63,550 nucleotides of DNA from Verrucomicrobiia bacterium. GTDB taxonomy: Bacteria > Verrucomicrobiota > Verrucomicrobiia > Verrucomicrobiales > DEV007. A program made the position numbers and the translations under genes. Location: NCBI GenBank assembly GCA_020439995.1, contig JAGROY010000079.1, positions 1-63,550 of the forward strand, given 5' to 3'. Below the pieces are notes generated by a model. It ran no database searches, had not been told where the DNA came from, and saw only the letters and a program-made list of their open reading frames with translations. Position 1 is the stretch's first letter; each line of letters opens with the position of its first letter. This document shows, one piece after another, positions 37,885 to 46,779 of this stretch.

Positions 37885-39275
37885 AGCAACTGTCGACTTT
37901 TGATTCGCATGTAGTGGTTCACCGTGTCGAGGGTAAGCTCTCCACTCTCCGGAAGGGCAAATTGCACCCCACAGCTGCGTAGCATTTGATCGATTTCCTG
38001 CAGCTCGGACCAGTGAAAATGTCCGTTCAGCCGGTCATAGAGATCGCGAGTGGTCGCCACGGCGGCCTCGCTGCTGAAAACCGGCAGAGCAGCCTCTGGC
38101 CGGATCATGTTCACGAGCACGAGGTGCTGGCGGGACACGAGCTGCACCATTTCATAGAAGCTCTCCGCTGCCACCGGATCGCTCAAATCCGTGAGCACGA
38201 TGATCAGTGCCCGGCGGGTCAGATGCTTACGAATGAAGATGATCAGCTCATCGTAGTTGGGCGACACCAGCTCCGGCTGCAGCGCATAAATCGCATCGCG
38301 GCAGCTGTCGAAATGCTGACGTCCGTTTTTTGATCTTACGAAATGGTCGACCTGGTCACTGAACGTGATCAATCCAAAGAGGTCAGCCTGTTGCTCGGCG
38401 ACCGTCCCCAGTATCAGCGCCGCCTGCAGGTATTTTTCAAGTTGAGTGGTCACCGTGAATTCCCCGCCCACATGAAACTCCTGCTTTTCAGTGATGCCGG
38501 GAACTTTCCGCACCGGCACCCGGATTTCCCGACCGCTCAGCCGGGAATGATCGATGACGACATACACCTCTTGGGTTCGCTCGACCTGGAACATCTTAGT
38601 CGTCGGATAGCCGCGACGCGCCGTCCCCTTCCAGAAAATATCGCCGTAGTCATCGCCCGGCGCATATTCCCGCAACTGCTCGAACTCGCGCCCCTTCCCC
38701 AACTGTGGCCGCGGTTGCATCCCGTGCGCACCACGCCGGAGGAAAAAAGCGGCCAACCCATGCCTCTCCGATCTCAGATCCGGATAGACCCGCACTTCGA
38801 TCGCCACAGGCAACTCCCGGCGCACATCCCACAGCCCGAAACGCGACAAGGCTTCGCTGTAAACAGCGGCAAACCCATACTTGCCGCGACGCAGCGCGGT
38901 CACCACCCACGTCCGCCTGGTGATGGCTTTTGCCTTGCCGAGCTGCACTTCGAGAATCGGAACGTTTGGTCGGAACGCATCGCCAAATCCCAGGCCTACA
39001 CGAATCCCTAGCGCTGTACCGCTTCGGTTCGTGAACCGCAGAGGGATCTCAAAATCGCGACCAGCCGTGGCATGCAGCCGCTCTGGTGCCTCCACTGCCA
39101 CCCCCGCCAGCACCCGCATCGATACCAGCAGATCCAGAACGCAAACCACCGCCAGCACCAGCAGCCCGAGCAACAACAATGGCCGCAGCCCCGGGACAAA
39201 CGTCATCGCTCCGAAAACCGGCACCACCACCAGCCCGGCAATCCACAACAGCGTTTTCGATGGCACAAACTTCAA
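37881..39275 (-). CDS. DUF58 domain protein (MoxR-associated, VWA-like)
   Basis: 464 aa from TTG 39275, selected because family members start a few residues before the first of two TM helices (LLWIAGLVVVPVFGAM, LLLGLLVLAVVCVLDLLV). The frame is open to an ATG at 39539, but the extra 88 residues are not family-like and overlap the divergent channel gene; GTG 39266 is another option. After a beta domain the DUF58 core is GREFEQLREYAPGDDYGDIF then WKGTARRG. A VWA-like fold follows with VIDHSR and LTDLSDPVA. First gene of the DUF58-SpoIIM-RDD operon. The usual MoxR AAA ATPase partner is absent from this window. Confidence 0.88.
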   Translation of the reverse strand: MKFVPSKTLLWIAGLVVVPVFGAMTFVPGLRPLLLLGLLVLAVVCVLDLLVSMRVLAGVAVEAPERLHATAGRDFEIPLRFTNRSGTALGIRVGLGFGDAFRPNVPILEVQLGKAKAITRRTWVVTALRRGKYGFAAVYSEALSRFGLWDVRRELPVAIEVRVYPDLRSERHGLAAFFLRRGAHGMQPRPQLGKGREFEQLREYAPGDDYGDIFWKGTARRGYPTTKMFQVERTQEVYVVIDHSRLSGREIRVPVRKVPGITEKQEFHVGGEFTVTTQLEKYLQAALILGTVAEQQADLFGLITFSDQVDHFVRSKNGRQHFDSCRDAIYALQPELVSPNYDELIIFIRKHLTRRALIIVLTDLSDPVAAESFYEMVQLVSRQHLVLVNMIRPEAALPVFSSEAAVATTRDLYDRLNGHFHWSELQEIDQMLRSCGVQFALPESGELTLDTVNHYMRIKSRQLL

Positions 39276-39537
39276 CGCCCGGAATCTATACCGACACTTC
39301 CGGCAAGGAAAAGCATAGATTTTGCGGAATACCGCACGAACTACGAATCCCTCCAAAATCGACAGGGAAAGAACAGTGAATGCCAGGAACGCATGCCATT
39401 CTTTCGCGCCCTTATTGACATCCGACTCATGGCGAAATTTTCGCACTTCACCCATCCACCTGCCAAGCGAATTCGGCGATCGCTCGCCAGGTTTCCGGCA
39501 ATGCTTGATTAACGAAGATTGCTGGTAAAGTTCCCTC

Positions 39538-40395
39538 ATGATGAGCGAAGATGACCTGATGAATGCACTCGAAAAAAGAAACGCCCCCGCTTGGAGACGC
39601 GAGCTCGCTAGACGCGTGGAGTTGCGGCCAGTTCAGCATTTTGTGGTGGTTGTGATATTGCTCAATGCCGCCATCCTTGGACTGGAAACCGATCCCGGGA
39701 TCATGGAGAAATTCGGCACAGCGCTGCAACTGATCGACAAGCTGTGCCTGCTGGTGTTTATCGCAGAATTGATTGCCAAGTTGTTGGCCTATCGTCTTCA
39801 TTTCTGGAAGAACGGCTGGAACATTTTTGACTTCGCAGTAGTCGCGATCGCGGTCGTTCCTGGTGCCGGCCCCTGGGCAGTCCTCCGCTCGATGCGGGTT
39901 TTGCGGGTGCTGCGCCTGCTCACCGTTGTCCCGCAGCTACGACAAGTCGTGGCGGCATTTCTGCATTCCATCCCGGGGCTGAGCGGAGTCATGGCAGTGA
40001 TGGCGATTTTCTTCTACACTACTGGCGTGCTGGCTACCGGGCTGTTCGGCCAAACCCACCCGGACTGGTTCGGTTCCCTCGGCAAGAGCCTGTATTCCCT
40101 GTTTCAAGTGATGACTCTGGAAAGCTGGTCCATGGGAATTGTCCGCCCTGTTATGGAAGTCCATCCATGGGCGTGGGCATTTTTTGTGCCGTTCATCATG
40201 ATCGCCACCTTCACCATCCTGAACCTCTTTATCGGAATTATTGTCTCAACGATGCAGGAACTGTCCGTCCTCCCAGAGCCCACACAGGATCCCGAAGTCA
40301 CCGCACTTCTGGGACGCATCGAAAAAGATCTCGCCGCCTTGCGGGTTCAAATCAGCAAACCAGATCAGGCCGCAGAACGCAACGGCAGTGATTGA
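39538..40395 (+). CDS. Bacterial voltage-gated sodium channel (NaChBac/NavAb family)
   Basis: 285 aa, one six-TM ion-transport domain; active channels are homotetramers. The S4 voltage sensor has regularly spaced arginines (RSMRVLRVLRLL, from residue 117). The pore loop contains TLESWSM (193-199), the same filter as known sodium-selective bacterial channels, so Na+ selectivity is a strong prediction. The C-terminus has the short helical/coiled-coil tail (LGRIEKDLAALRVQI) that assembles the tetramer in relatives. The start may be the second Met (39541). It is divergent from the DUF58 gene. In known bacteria such channels serve pH or Na+ balance and motility; no flagellar genes are seen here. 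Confidence 0.95.
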   Translation: MMSEDDLMNALEKRNAPAWRRELARRVELRPVQHFVVVVILLNAAILGLETDPGIMEKFGTALQLIDKLCLLVFIAELIAKLLAYRLHFWKNGWNIFDFAVVAIAVVPGAGPWAVLRSMRVLRVLRLLTVVPQLRQVVAAFLHSIPGLSGVMAVMAIFFYTTGVLATGLFGQTHPDWFGSLGKSLYSLFQVMTLESWSMGIVRPVMEVHPWAWAFFVPFIMIATFTILNLFIGIIVSTMQELSVLPEPTQDPEVTALLGRIEKDLAALRVQISKPDQAAERNGSD

Positions 40396-40448
40396 CGAGC
40401 GCCCGATGCATAACGCTGAGAGCGCAATGCACGTGCCTGTGCTGCAGA

Positions 40449-41192
40449 TCATTCGTCGTTCGTAGAGATCGGGGGTAGCGCCGCTTGGTCCAAAGATCGT
40501 ACTACGCCGCCAGAGGAGACGATGTTGTCTTCCCATGTTTGAAAGTTCCCATCCGGCCCGGCGCTGACAACAAGGATGGAAGACTTAATACGCTCCCCCA
40601 TTCGAAAGAATACACTCGGCCCATACTTCCCTGACGTTTTTCGAATTGGATTAGCGAGCCAGCCGTCTCGATCATAATCGAACCGGATGCGATAACACTT
40701 TCCCCATGCATCGACTAGCGGACCCACAGGAATCTTTGTACCCTTATTCAAGTGAGGTTGTTCGAGCCATTCCACTGGATCAATTCCACCACGAACAACG
40801 GTGCCGTTGCGGGATCGGCGCACAGCGAACCATTCATTAAACATAGTGTTATCAGGATTCTCGGACTCATCAAACCCAAAGAGAGTGCGTACGAGCCTTT
40901 CGTCCGTCTTTAGCCAAACGCTGTCCATAGCTACCGTTTCCACGTCTTCCCGCTGCTGTAGCGGAAATCTTCGATAGGCTTTAAAGAACCGCTTGGAGCC
41001 ATACACCAACTGCGCTGACGTATCCTCAGTGTGCCGCATCATTTCACCGCTGCGGTCGAGTATAGCTATCGCAAAAATGCCACCGCCGACGAGCACGCTC
41101 CCCGCCACCAGTACCAGACGTGGAAATATGCGGAACAGCCAATCGCCGTGATACTCAAGAAAAATCGGAAGTGTTGTTCTAAATAGGGGCAT
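40449..41192 (-). CDS. Pseudopilin-like (GspG-related) exported protein
   Basis: 247 aa. One TM helix near the N-terminus (~24-47, LVLVAGSVLVGGGIFAIAIL) leaves most of the protein outside. The C-terminal half has the pattern common in verrucomicrobial GspG-like proteins: LVDAWGKCYRIRFDYDRDGW, then VVSAGPDGNFQTWEDNI. No canonical prepilin peptidase site (G|xxxxE) was found before the helix, so it is not a standard pseudopilin. Stands alone, convergent with the channel gene. Function not assignable beyond resemblance. Confidence 0.7.
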   Translation of the reverse strand: MPLFRTTLPIFLEYHGDWLFRIFPRLVLVAGSVLVGGGIFAIAILDRSGEMMRHTEDTSAQLVYGSKRFFKAYRRFPLQQREDVETVAMDSVWLKTDERLVRTLFGFDESENPDNTMFNEWFAVRRSRNGTVVRGGIDPVEWLEQPHLNKGTKIPVGPLVDAWGKCYRIRFDYDRDGWLANPIRKTSGKYGPSVFFRMGERIKSSILVVSAGPDGNFQTWEDNIVSSGGVVRSLDQAALPPISTNDE

Positions 41193-41255
41193 CCGCAGCG
41201 CTTCGTTCTACGAATCGTAGACAAATTCACCAACGCCCACAAGCGTCGGTTTCCT

Positions 41256-42545
41256 TCACTTTGCTGGATTCTCGTACCAGATCACGCCCAGGTTGGCACG
41301 TTCCTCGCAGCAGATCATGTCGAGGTCGCCGTCGCCATCGATGTCGTGTGGGACGACGCGGTCGAACTTGATGCCGTGGCTTCCTGCGATCTCGTGATTG
41401 CTCCAGGGGCCGGTAATCGGAGACGCTTCCCACGACATCCAACGCATGCCTGAGAGTTCGCCCCTTGCGTTCTCGCAGCTGAAGACGAGATCGTTTTTAC
41501 CGTCCGCGTTCACATCACAGATCGCAACACTTTTGCCGGTGCCCACTCCGCTCGGAAGAGGAATCTCGTGAGGTTTCCAGGTGTCCTCTGTCCGGCGAAA
41601 CCACATCAGTTTTTCTTTTGCACTGGCGGCGACGTCGAGTTGGCCATCCTGATCAAGATCGCCGTGTGCGATGAACAGAATCTCGTGATCCGATCCGCCG
41701 ATGTCGTGACGGGGCCATCTGGATTCCGCTGGCGAAGCCGGGCGTTCGAGCCAATAGATTCCGCGTCCGGCCCCCTTGCGGTCGCTGATCAAAACGTCAT
41801 CGTCACCATCTCCGTCCATGTCTGCAGCGATAAGCGACATAATCCAGCCCGCATCTTCCAGCCGGTGGTATCGCCAGGCGCTGATGTCACATGCGTTCGC
41901 CGGGGACTGAAGCCAGCCAACAGATGCGCGATCGCCTTTTGAGCCGACCATCAGGTCGATGCCGTACACCCCATCGATCTGCATGGGGAGAGTGTACATC
42001 CAAGATTGCCTGGGCCCGGCAACTGGAAATGCATCGGTCTTCCATCGGTCAGAGTTCAAGAATTCCTTCGGTGCCCAGTGGACGAAGAGGCTGCGCGTGT
42101 TCCCCTCGCAGGCGGAGATTACATCGATGCCACCGTCACCATCAAGGTCAGCAAAGACGGCGTCCTCGGGAGACTTGACTTTACCAACGGTAACTGCTGG
42201 CCATTTCGCTCGTTCGTTGCCACGGCTGGGATGCAAGTAAGCACGGACGATTCCACCTTCCTCCCAGCCAGTAGCGATGTCCATGAGATTGTCCCCATTG
42301 ACGTCAGCAAGACGGACACCGTCAGCGCCCTGAGAGCTGGCATCGATGGTGTGCCGCAGCCAGGGCTCGTCTGCGCATGCAACGGCAGTTGTAAGCAAAA
42401 GTGAAGCAGCACAGAGCCGCGATGATGCTTGGTTGGATCGACTCGTCTTAATGCGCGTGAGGCTATCACGAGCGGATGTCGATGTCCATCTCGATGCAGA
42501 TGCCCAGATGTCGAAACCTCCTTGACCTCTGCATGCGCCCGGCAA
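41256..42545 (-). CDS. Secreted FG-GAP/VCBS repeat protein
   Basis: Up to 429 aa. The signal peptide (RLCAASLLLTTAVACA) begins about 35 residues after the only ATG (42545), so the true start may be a rare codon such as ATT at 42452. The mature protein contains six calcium-binding FG-GAP loops: DVNGDNLMD, DLDGDGGID, DMDGDGDDD, DLDQDGQLD, DVNADGKND and DIDGDGDLD, spaced as blades of one integrin-like beta-propeller. No catalytic domain is attached. Likely extracellular binding. Divergent from the carboxypeptidase gene with very little promoter space. Confidence 0.85.
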   Translation of the reverse strand: MPGACRGQGGFDIWASASRWTSTSARDSLTRIKTSRSNQASSRLCAASLLLTTAVACADEPWLRHTIDASSQGADGVRLADVNGDNLMDIATGWEEGGIVRAYLHPSRGNERAKWPAVTVGKVKSPEDAVFADLDGDGGIDVISACEGNTRSLFVHWAPKEFLNSDRWKTDAFPVAGPRQSWMYTLPMQIDGVYGIDLMVGSKGDRASVGWLQSPANACDISAWRYHRLEDAGWIMSLIAADMDGDGDDDVLISDRKGAGRGIYWLERPASPAESRWPRHDIGGSDHEILFIAHGDLDQDGQLDVAASAKEKLMWFRRTEDTWKPHEIPLPSGVGTGKSVAICDVNADGKNDLVFSCENARGELSGMRWMSWEASPITGPWSNHEIAGSHGIKFDRVVPHDIDGDGDLDMICCEERANLGVIWYENPAK

Positions 42546-42557
42546 TGCTCAACTGGT

Positions 42558-44066
42558 ATGACAGAATTCACTTCTCCTGACTTCGAGCCCTATCGCAATC
42601 TGACCGCGCGCTTTCGTGAAATCGCGTACCTCGCCAGTGCTTCGTCGCTACTCGGGTGGGATCAGGAAACATACATGCCACCCCAGGGAATTGCGTTCCG
42701 GGCGAAACAAGGTGCCTATTTCTCGGCCCGCATCCACGAACTCGCGACCAGCAAGGAAGTCGGCGACTGGCTGATGGCGTGCGAAGACAAAGATCTCGGC
42801 GATCCGGTGGCCGCAGCAAATGTTCGCGAGTGGCGACACGACTATGACCGCGAGATCAAGCTGGAGACGGCTCTTGTATCTGAGTTCAAAGAGGCGACGA
42901 GCCTGGCGCTTGCCGCGTGGCAAAAGGCGCGCGAGCAGTCTGACTTTTCCATTTTCAGTCCGCATCTGGAGAATCTTGTGCAGCTCAATCATCGCAAGGC
43001 TGATGCCTGGGGCTACGACGAATGCCGCTACGATGCCTTGCTGGAAACCTATGAACGTGGGGCACGCGCCAGTCAGCTGGATGTGGTGTTCGGCGCGCTG
43101 AAACCAAAGGTCGTGGAAATCGTGCAGGCCGCGATCGAGCGGTCGAAGAGCATTCCTGGTGACTTGTTAGAGGGCGACTATCCACAGGCAGCGCAGACCG
43201 CCTTCAACCGCGAAGTGGCGGAAGCCATCGGTTTTGATTTCGATGCCGGACGTATCGACACGACAGCGCATCCGTTCTGCTCTGGCATCGCTCCGGGCGA
43301 CGTGCGGTTGACCACCCGTTACAATGAACGGAACTTTACCAGCTCGTTGTTCGGCGTCCTGCATGAAGCCGGTCACGGGCTCTACGAGCAGGGGTTGCGA
43401 CCGGAGCTTTACGGGACGCCGTGCGGGGAGGCGGTATCACTGGGAATCCATGAATCTCAGTCGAGGCTCTGGGAAAATCACGTGGGCCGCAGCCGCGCCT
43501 TCTGGGAGCACTGGTTACCTCGAGCAGTGCACTACTTTCCCCATCTGTCAAAGATCTCGATCGACGAAATGACGGCGGCAGTGAACCGTGCCGAACTCTC
43601 GTACATTCGGGTCGAGGCAGACGAGGCGACCTACGATTTGCACGTCATGCTGCGGTTCGAAATGGAGAAGCGGCTGATCTCCGGCGATCTAAAAGTGGCA
43701 GACGTTCCCGCCGCCTGGAACGAGGAATTCGAGGCCTCATTCGGCTTGAAGGTGAAGCAGGATTCGGAAGGCTGCCTGCAGGATATCCACTGGAGCATGG
43801 GGGCCTTCGGGTATTTCCCAACCTATAGTCTGGGCAACTTGAATGCGTCCCAGCTGTTTGCCGTTGCCCAGAAAGCAGCGGGAGTGAGTGCAGGTCTCGC
43901 TGGGGGTGACTATGCTCCGCTGTTGGACTGGCTTCGCAAGAATGTGCATCAGCGCGGGCGGCAACTTCTTCCTGATGCCCTGATGGTGGCAACTACCGGC
44001 GGCCCCACGCGGGCGGAATTTCATCTGGAGCACTTGCGGGCACGGTATGTCCGCAGCGAAGTGTGA
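42558..44066 (+). CDS. Thermostable carboxypeptidase 1, M32 (Taq) family
   Basis: 502 aa from ATG 42558; the upstream extension to 42429 is not protein-like. Cytosolic zinc metallopeptidase removing C-terminal amino acids. The HExxH site is HEAGH (His269, Glu270, His273) in SLFGVLHEAGHGLYEQG. The other family signature HESQSRLWENHVGRS follows, with its Glu as third zinc ligand. Typical DQETYMPP start and length for the family. Stands alone. Confidence 0.96.
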   Translation: MTEFTSPDFEPYRNLTARFREIAYLASASSLLGWDQETYMPPQGIAFRAKQGAYFSARIHELATSKEVGDWLMACEDKDLGDPVAAANVREWRHDYDREIKLETALVSEFKEATSLALAAWQKAREQSDFSIFSPHLENLVQLNHRKADAWGYDECRYDALLETYERGARASQLDVVFGALKPKVVEIVQAAIERSKSIPGDLLEGDYPQAAQTAFNREVAEAIGFDFDAGRIDTTAHPFCSGIAPGDVRLTTRYNERNFTSSLFGVLHEAGHGLYEQGLRPELYGTPCGEAVSLGIHESQSRLWENHVGRSRAFWEHWLPRAVHYFPHLSKISIDEMTAAVNRAELSYIRVEADEATYDLHVMLRFEMEKRLISGDLKVADVPAAWNEEFEASFGLKVKQDSEGCLQDIHWSMGAFGYFPTYSLGNLNASQLFAVAQKAAGVSAGLAGGDYAPLLDWLRKNVHQRGRQLLPDALMVATTGGPTRAEFHLEHLRARYVRSEV

Positions 44067-44112
44067 ATGGAACTCGGAATCTAAGCCCCAATCGTCAACA
44101 GAATGTTGCCGC

Positions 44113-44131
44113 CGCATCCCCTCGGGATGCG
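44113..44131. repeat. REP-like hairpin, copy 1
   Basis: CGCATCCC, loop CTC, GGGATGCG: perfect 8-bp stem preceded by GCCGC. Shares its core with the hairpin at 44306. Candidate substrate of the RAYT transposase at the left edge. Confidence 0.6.
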
Positions 44132-44305
44132 TGCAGGAGCGTTTATCTAAAACGTCCTGCTGGGTGATTCGTGACGTTGTCGCAGCGCTTTGGGATGCAC
44201 CGTTGCCGTAGCTTTCCAACGTGGGACGGCTGGAGGATTCTGATGCGGCTTCTGAAGTTGAAGCGCACTCAGCCGAACAGCTCGGAGAGCCGTCCCTGCC
44301 TTTGA

Positions 44306-44324
44306 CGCATCCCTTCGGGATACG
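44306..44324. repeat. REP-like hairpin, copy 2, opposite orientation
   Basis: CGCATCCC, loop TTC, GGGATACG: same stem with one mismatch; the GCCGCC flank is on the other side, so the copy is inverted relative to that at 44113. Confidence 0.55.
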
Positions 44325-44515
44325 CCGCCATGGACAAGGCCAGCCCCAGCAGTGAGAGGCATCGAAGTCGGGCGGATCGGATTCTCCGCGAATCGCGACA
44401 ATCTTCTCCTGAATCCCTAGTAATCCGCCCCGGAATGCGTCCCTTCGTCAGTCAAAGTCACGTTGAGTCTTGTCCATTTCGTTCATAGCCACCATCAATC
44501 TCTGAGAACCCTTAC

Positions 44516-45961
44516 ATGAAAACTTCTGCTTCTTCAAAAAATCCTGGCACCCCTACCCTGGGTGTCATCTACGGCAACCGCGACTTCTTCCCGGATCAAC
44601 TGGTGACGGAAGCCCGCGCCGACATCGCCGCACTGTTCTCGAAACTCGGCATTACTGCGGTGCAGCTGTCAGACACGGATTCCAAACTTGGTGGAGTCGA
44701 GACGCATGGCGATGCCCGCAAGTGTGCGGAGTTGTTCGGAAAGCATCGCGATCAACTCGACGGTATCCTCGTTGTCCTGCCGAACTTTGGCGATGAAAAA
44801 GGTGTGGCTGACGTCCTCAAGATGGCGGGCCTGAACGTGCCCGTATTGATCCAGGCCTATCCGGATGATCTCGATCAACTCAGCGTCACACGCAGGCGAG
44901 ATGGCTTCTGCGGCAAGATCTCGGTTTGCAACAATCTTGCACAGGCAGGCATCAAATTCTCGCTGACTCGGAAGCACGTGGTCAGGCCGGATGATCCTGC
45001 TTTCGTAACGGATCTCCAACAGTTCCGCGGCGTTTGCCGCGTGGTGAATGGCCTGCGCGGCTTGCGACTCGGCGCTGTGGGTGCCCGACCCGGCGCCTTC
45101 AATACAGTGCGCTACAGTGAGAAGATTCTGGAACGCCACGGCATCAGTGTGACGACCGTTGATCTCTCCGAGTTTCTTGGCAAAGCGGAGAAACTGGACA
45201 CCTCCCACACAGCGGTCGCCGCCAAACTGGCGGACATCAAGGGTTACGCGCCAGCCCCCGGAGTGCCGGAACCCAAGTTGGAGCAAATGGCCAAGCTCGG
45301 GGTGATCCTGGATGACTGGATGGACGTGAACGCGATCGAGGCAACCGCAATCCAGTGCTGGACTTCGGTGCAGGAGAACTTTGGCTGCAATGTCTGCACA
45401 CTGATGAGTATGATGAGCGAAAGCTTTATGCCCAGCGCCTGCGAAGTGGATGTCACGGGCGCACTCACCATGCATGCAATGCAGCTGGCTTCGAGTTCGC
45501 CCAGTGCGCTGGTCGACTGGAACAACAACTACGGCGACGACGAAGACAAGTGCGTCCTTTTCCACTGCGGCAACTGGGCGAAGACGTTCCTGCCGGACAT
45601 CAAGATCGCTACAGCTCCGATCCTCGGCAGCATCCTCGGCGTGGAAAACACCTACGGCGCCCTCGATGGACGCACGCCTGCCGGGCCACTGACCTTTGGA
45701 CGGCTCACCACCGACGACAACAATGGCACCATTCGCGCCTATGTTGGCCAGGGCCAACTCACCAACGATGAACTGAAGACCTTTGGCAACCGCGCTGTCG
45801 CCCATGTGCCGAAGCTTCAGAAGCTGCTGCGCCATGTCTGCGCACAGGGATTTGAGCACCACGTTGTCATGAACCTTTCACACACAGCCAGCATCCTCGA
45901 GGAAGCATTCGCTCACTACCTTGACTGGGATGTCTATCATCACCAGAAACCCGAATCATGA
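44516..45961 (+). CDS. L-fucose/L-arabinose isomerase family sugar isomerase
   Basis: 481 aa, cytosolic, Mn-type aldose-ketose isomerase fold. Markers include GVIYGNRDFFP at the N-terminus, AIQCWTSVQENFGCN, the metal-site Asp in ACEVDVTGALTM, FHCGNW, and a C-terminal HHVVMNLSHTA with the expected His. The closest named families are FucI and AraA, but it is shorter than FucI (about 590 aa), so the substrate is open. It is the first gene of a coupled run (ATGA overlap with the transketolase N-subunit), so it should make the ketose that the kinase phosphorylates and the transketolase cleaves. Confidence 0.88.
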   Translation: MKTSASSKNPGTPTLGVIYGNRDFFPDQLVTEARADIAALFSKLGITAVQLSDTDSKLGGVETHGDARKCAELFGKHRDQLDGILVVLPNFGDEKGVADVLKMAGLNVPVLIQAYPDDLDQLSVTRRRDGFCGKISVCNNLAQAGIKFSLTRKHVVRPDDPAFVTDLQQFRGVCRVVNGLRGLRLGAVGARPGAFNTVRYSEKILERHGISVTTVDLSEFLGKAEKLDTSHTAVAAKLADIKGYAPAPGVPEPKLEQMAKLGVILDDWMDVNAIEATAIQCWTSVQENFGCNVCTLMSMMSESFMPSACEVDVTGALTMHAMQLASSSPSALVDWNNNYGDDEDKCVLFHCGNWAKTFLPDIKIATAPILGSILGVENTYGALDGRTPAGPLTFGRLTTDDNNGTIRAYVGQGQLTNDELKTFGNRAVAHVPKLQKLLRHVCAQGFEHHVVMNLSHTASILEEAFAHYLDWDVYHHQKPES

Positions 45962-46779
45962 CCAACGCCGAACTGGAACTGAAAGCAATCCAGCTGCGCA
46001 AACGTCTGCTGAAAGTCATCGTCGACGCTGGAGCTGGACACACAGGCGGCGGCCTGTCGTGCCTGGACATTCTCAATGTGCTCTACAACCGCGTCCTCCG
46101 GGTTTCGCCTGAAACCGTCGCCGATCCGCATCGCGACCGCTATGTGCAGAGCAAAGGACACTGCGTTGAGGCTTTGTACACGGTGCTTTCAGATCGCGGC
46201 TACTTTCCAGAGGCGGATCTTGAAACCGTTTGCCACTATCAATCCCACTACGTCGGCCACCCAACCCGTCAAATTCCCGGCATCGAAATGAACACTGGCG
46301 CACTGGGACACGGACTGCCCATTTGCGTGGGCATGGCGCTCGCGTCAAAGATGGACGACGCACCCTACCGCGTGTTTACAATGCTGGGCGATGGCGAACT
46401 TGCTGAGGGCTCCAACTGGGAAGCCGGTCTGGCGGCCTCACACTATCAGTTGGACAACCTGATCGCCATTCTCGACTACAACACGCTCCAGATCACAGGT
46501 CACACCCGCGATGTAATGAGCACTGAGCCAGTGGCAGAAAAGTGGCGCGCGTTCGGCTGGAATGTGCGCGAGGTGAACGGCCACGACTATGCGGAGCTTA
46601 CCGCCGCTATGGCCGATCCTGCCGTGCCTGGCCAGCCAACCTTCATCATCGCCCATACCATCAAAGGCAAAGGAGTCAGCTTCATGGAGAACGTCGCCAG
46701 GTGGCATCACGGCGTGCCAAGTGAGCGCGAATTCGAACAAGCGATCGCGGAACTTGAACACAGGGAGGTGGCCTCATGA
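45958..46779 (+). CDS. Transketolase-like, N-terminal (ThDP-binding) subunit
   Basis: 273 aa, the pyrophosphate half of a split transketolase. GAGHTGGGLSCLDIL, SKGHCVEALY, GALGHGLPICVGMAL and the ThDP/Mg motif GDGELAEGSNWEAG ending DYNTLQ are all present. Works as a heterotetramer with the C-subunit encoded next, with which it shares an ATGA overlap. Its place between an isomerase and an FGGY kinase suggests action on a specific ketose phosphate rather than the general pentose phosphate pathway. Two-subunit transketolases of this kind are known in D-apiose catabolism (apulose-4-phosphate transketolase). Confidence 0.93.
   Translation: MTNAELELKAIQLRKRLLKVIVDAGAGHTGGGLSCLDILNVLYNRVLRVSPETVADPHRDRYVQSKGHCVEALYTVLSDRGYFPEADLETVCHYQSHYVGHPTRQIPGIEMNTGALGHGLPICVGMALASKMDDAPYRVFTMLGDGELAEGSNWEAGLAASHYQLDNLIAILDYNTLQITGHTRDVMSTEPVAEKWRAFGWNVREVNGHDYAELTAAMADPAVPGQPTFIIAHTIKGKGVSFMENVARWHHGVPSEREFEQAIAELEHREVAS

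Larger units (their letters stand above)
44067..44515. other. Intergenic region upstream of the sugar operon, with REP-like palindromes
   Basis: 450 bp with no convincing gene; minus-strand frame 44147-44401 is a translation of repeat sequence. It contains two hairpins of the same core (next entries) about 190 bp apart in opposite orientation. The operon promoter must lie in the last ~120 bp, but no clear regulator site was identified. Confidence 0.6.

Noticed and set aside
44147..44401. 84-aa minus-strand frame in the intergenic region
   Set aside because: It is a translation of the REP-like repeat region, not a protein-like sequence, and it spans a hairpin.
44669..45862. 397-aa antisense frame across the sugar isomerase gene
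   Set aside because: Shadow of the GC-rich third positions of the isomerase gene; no protein features.
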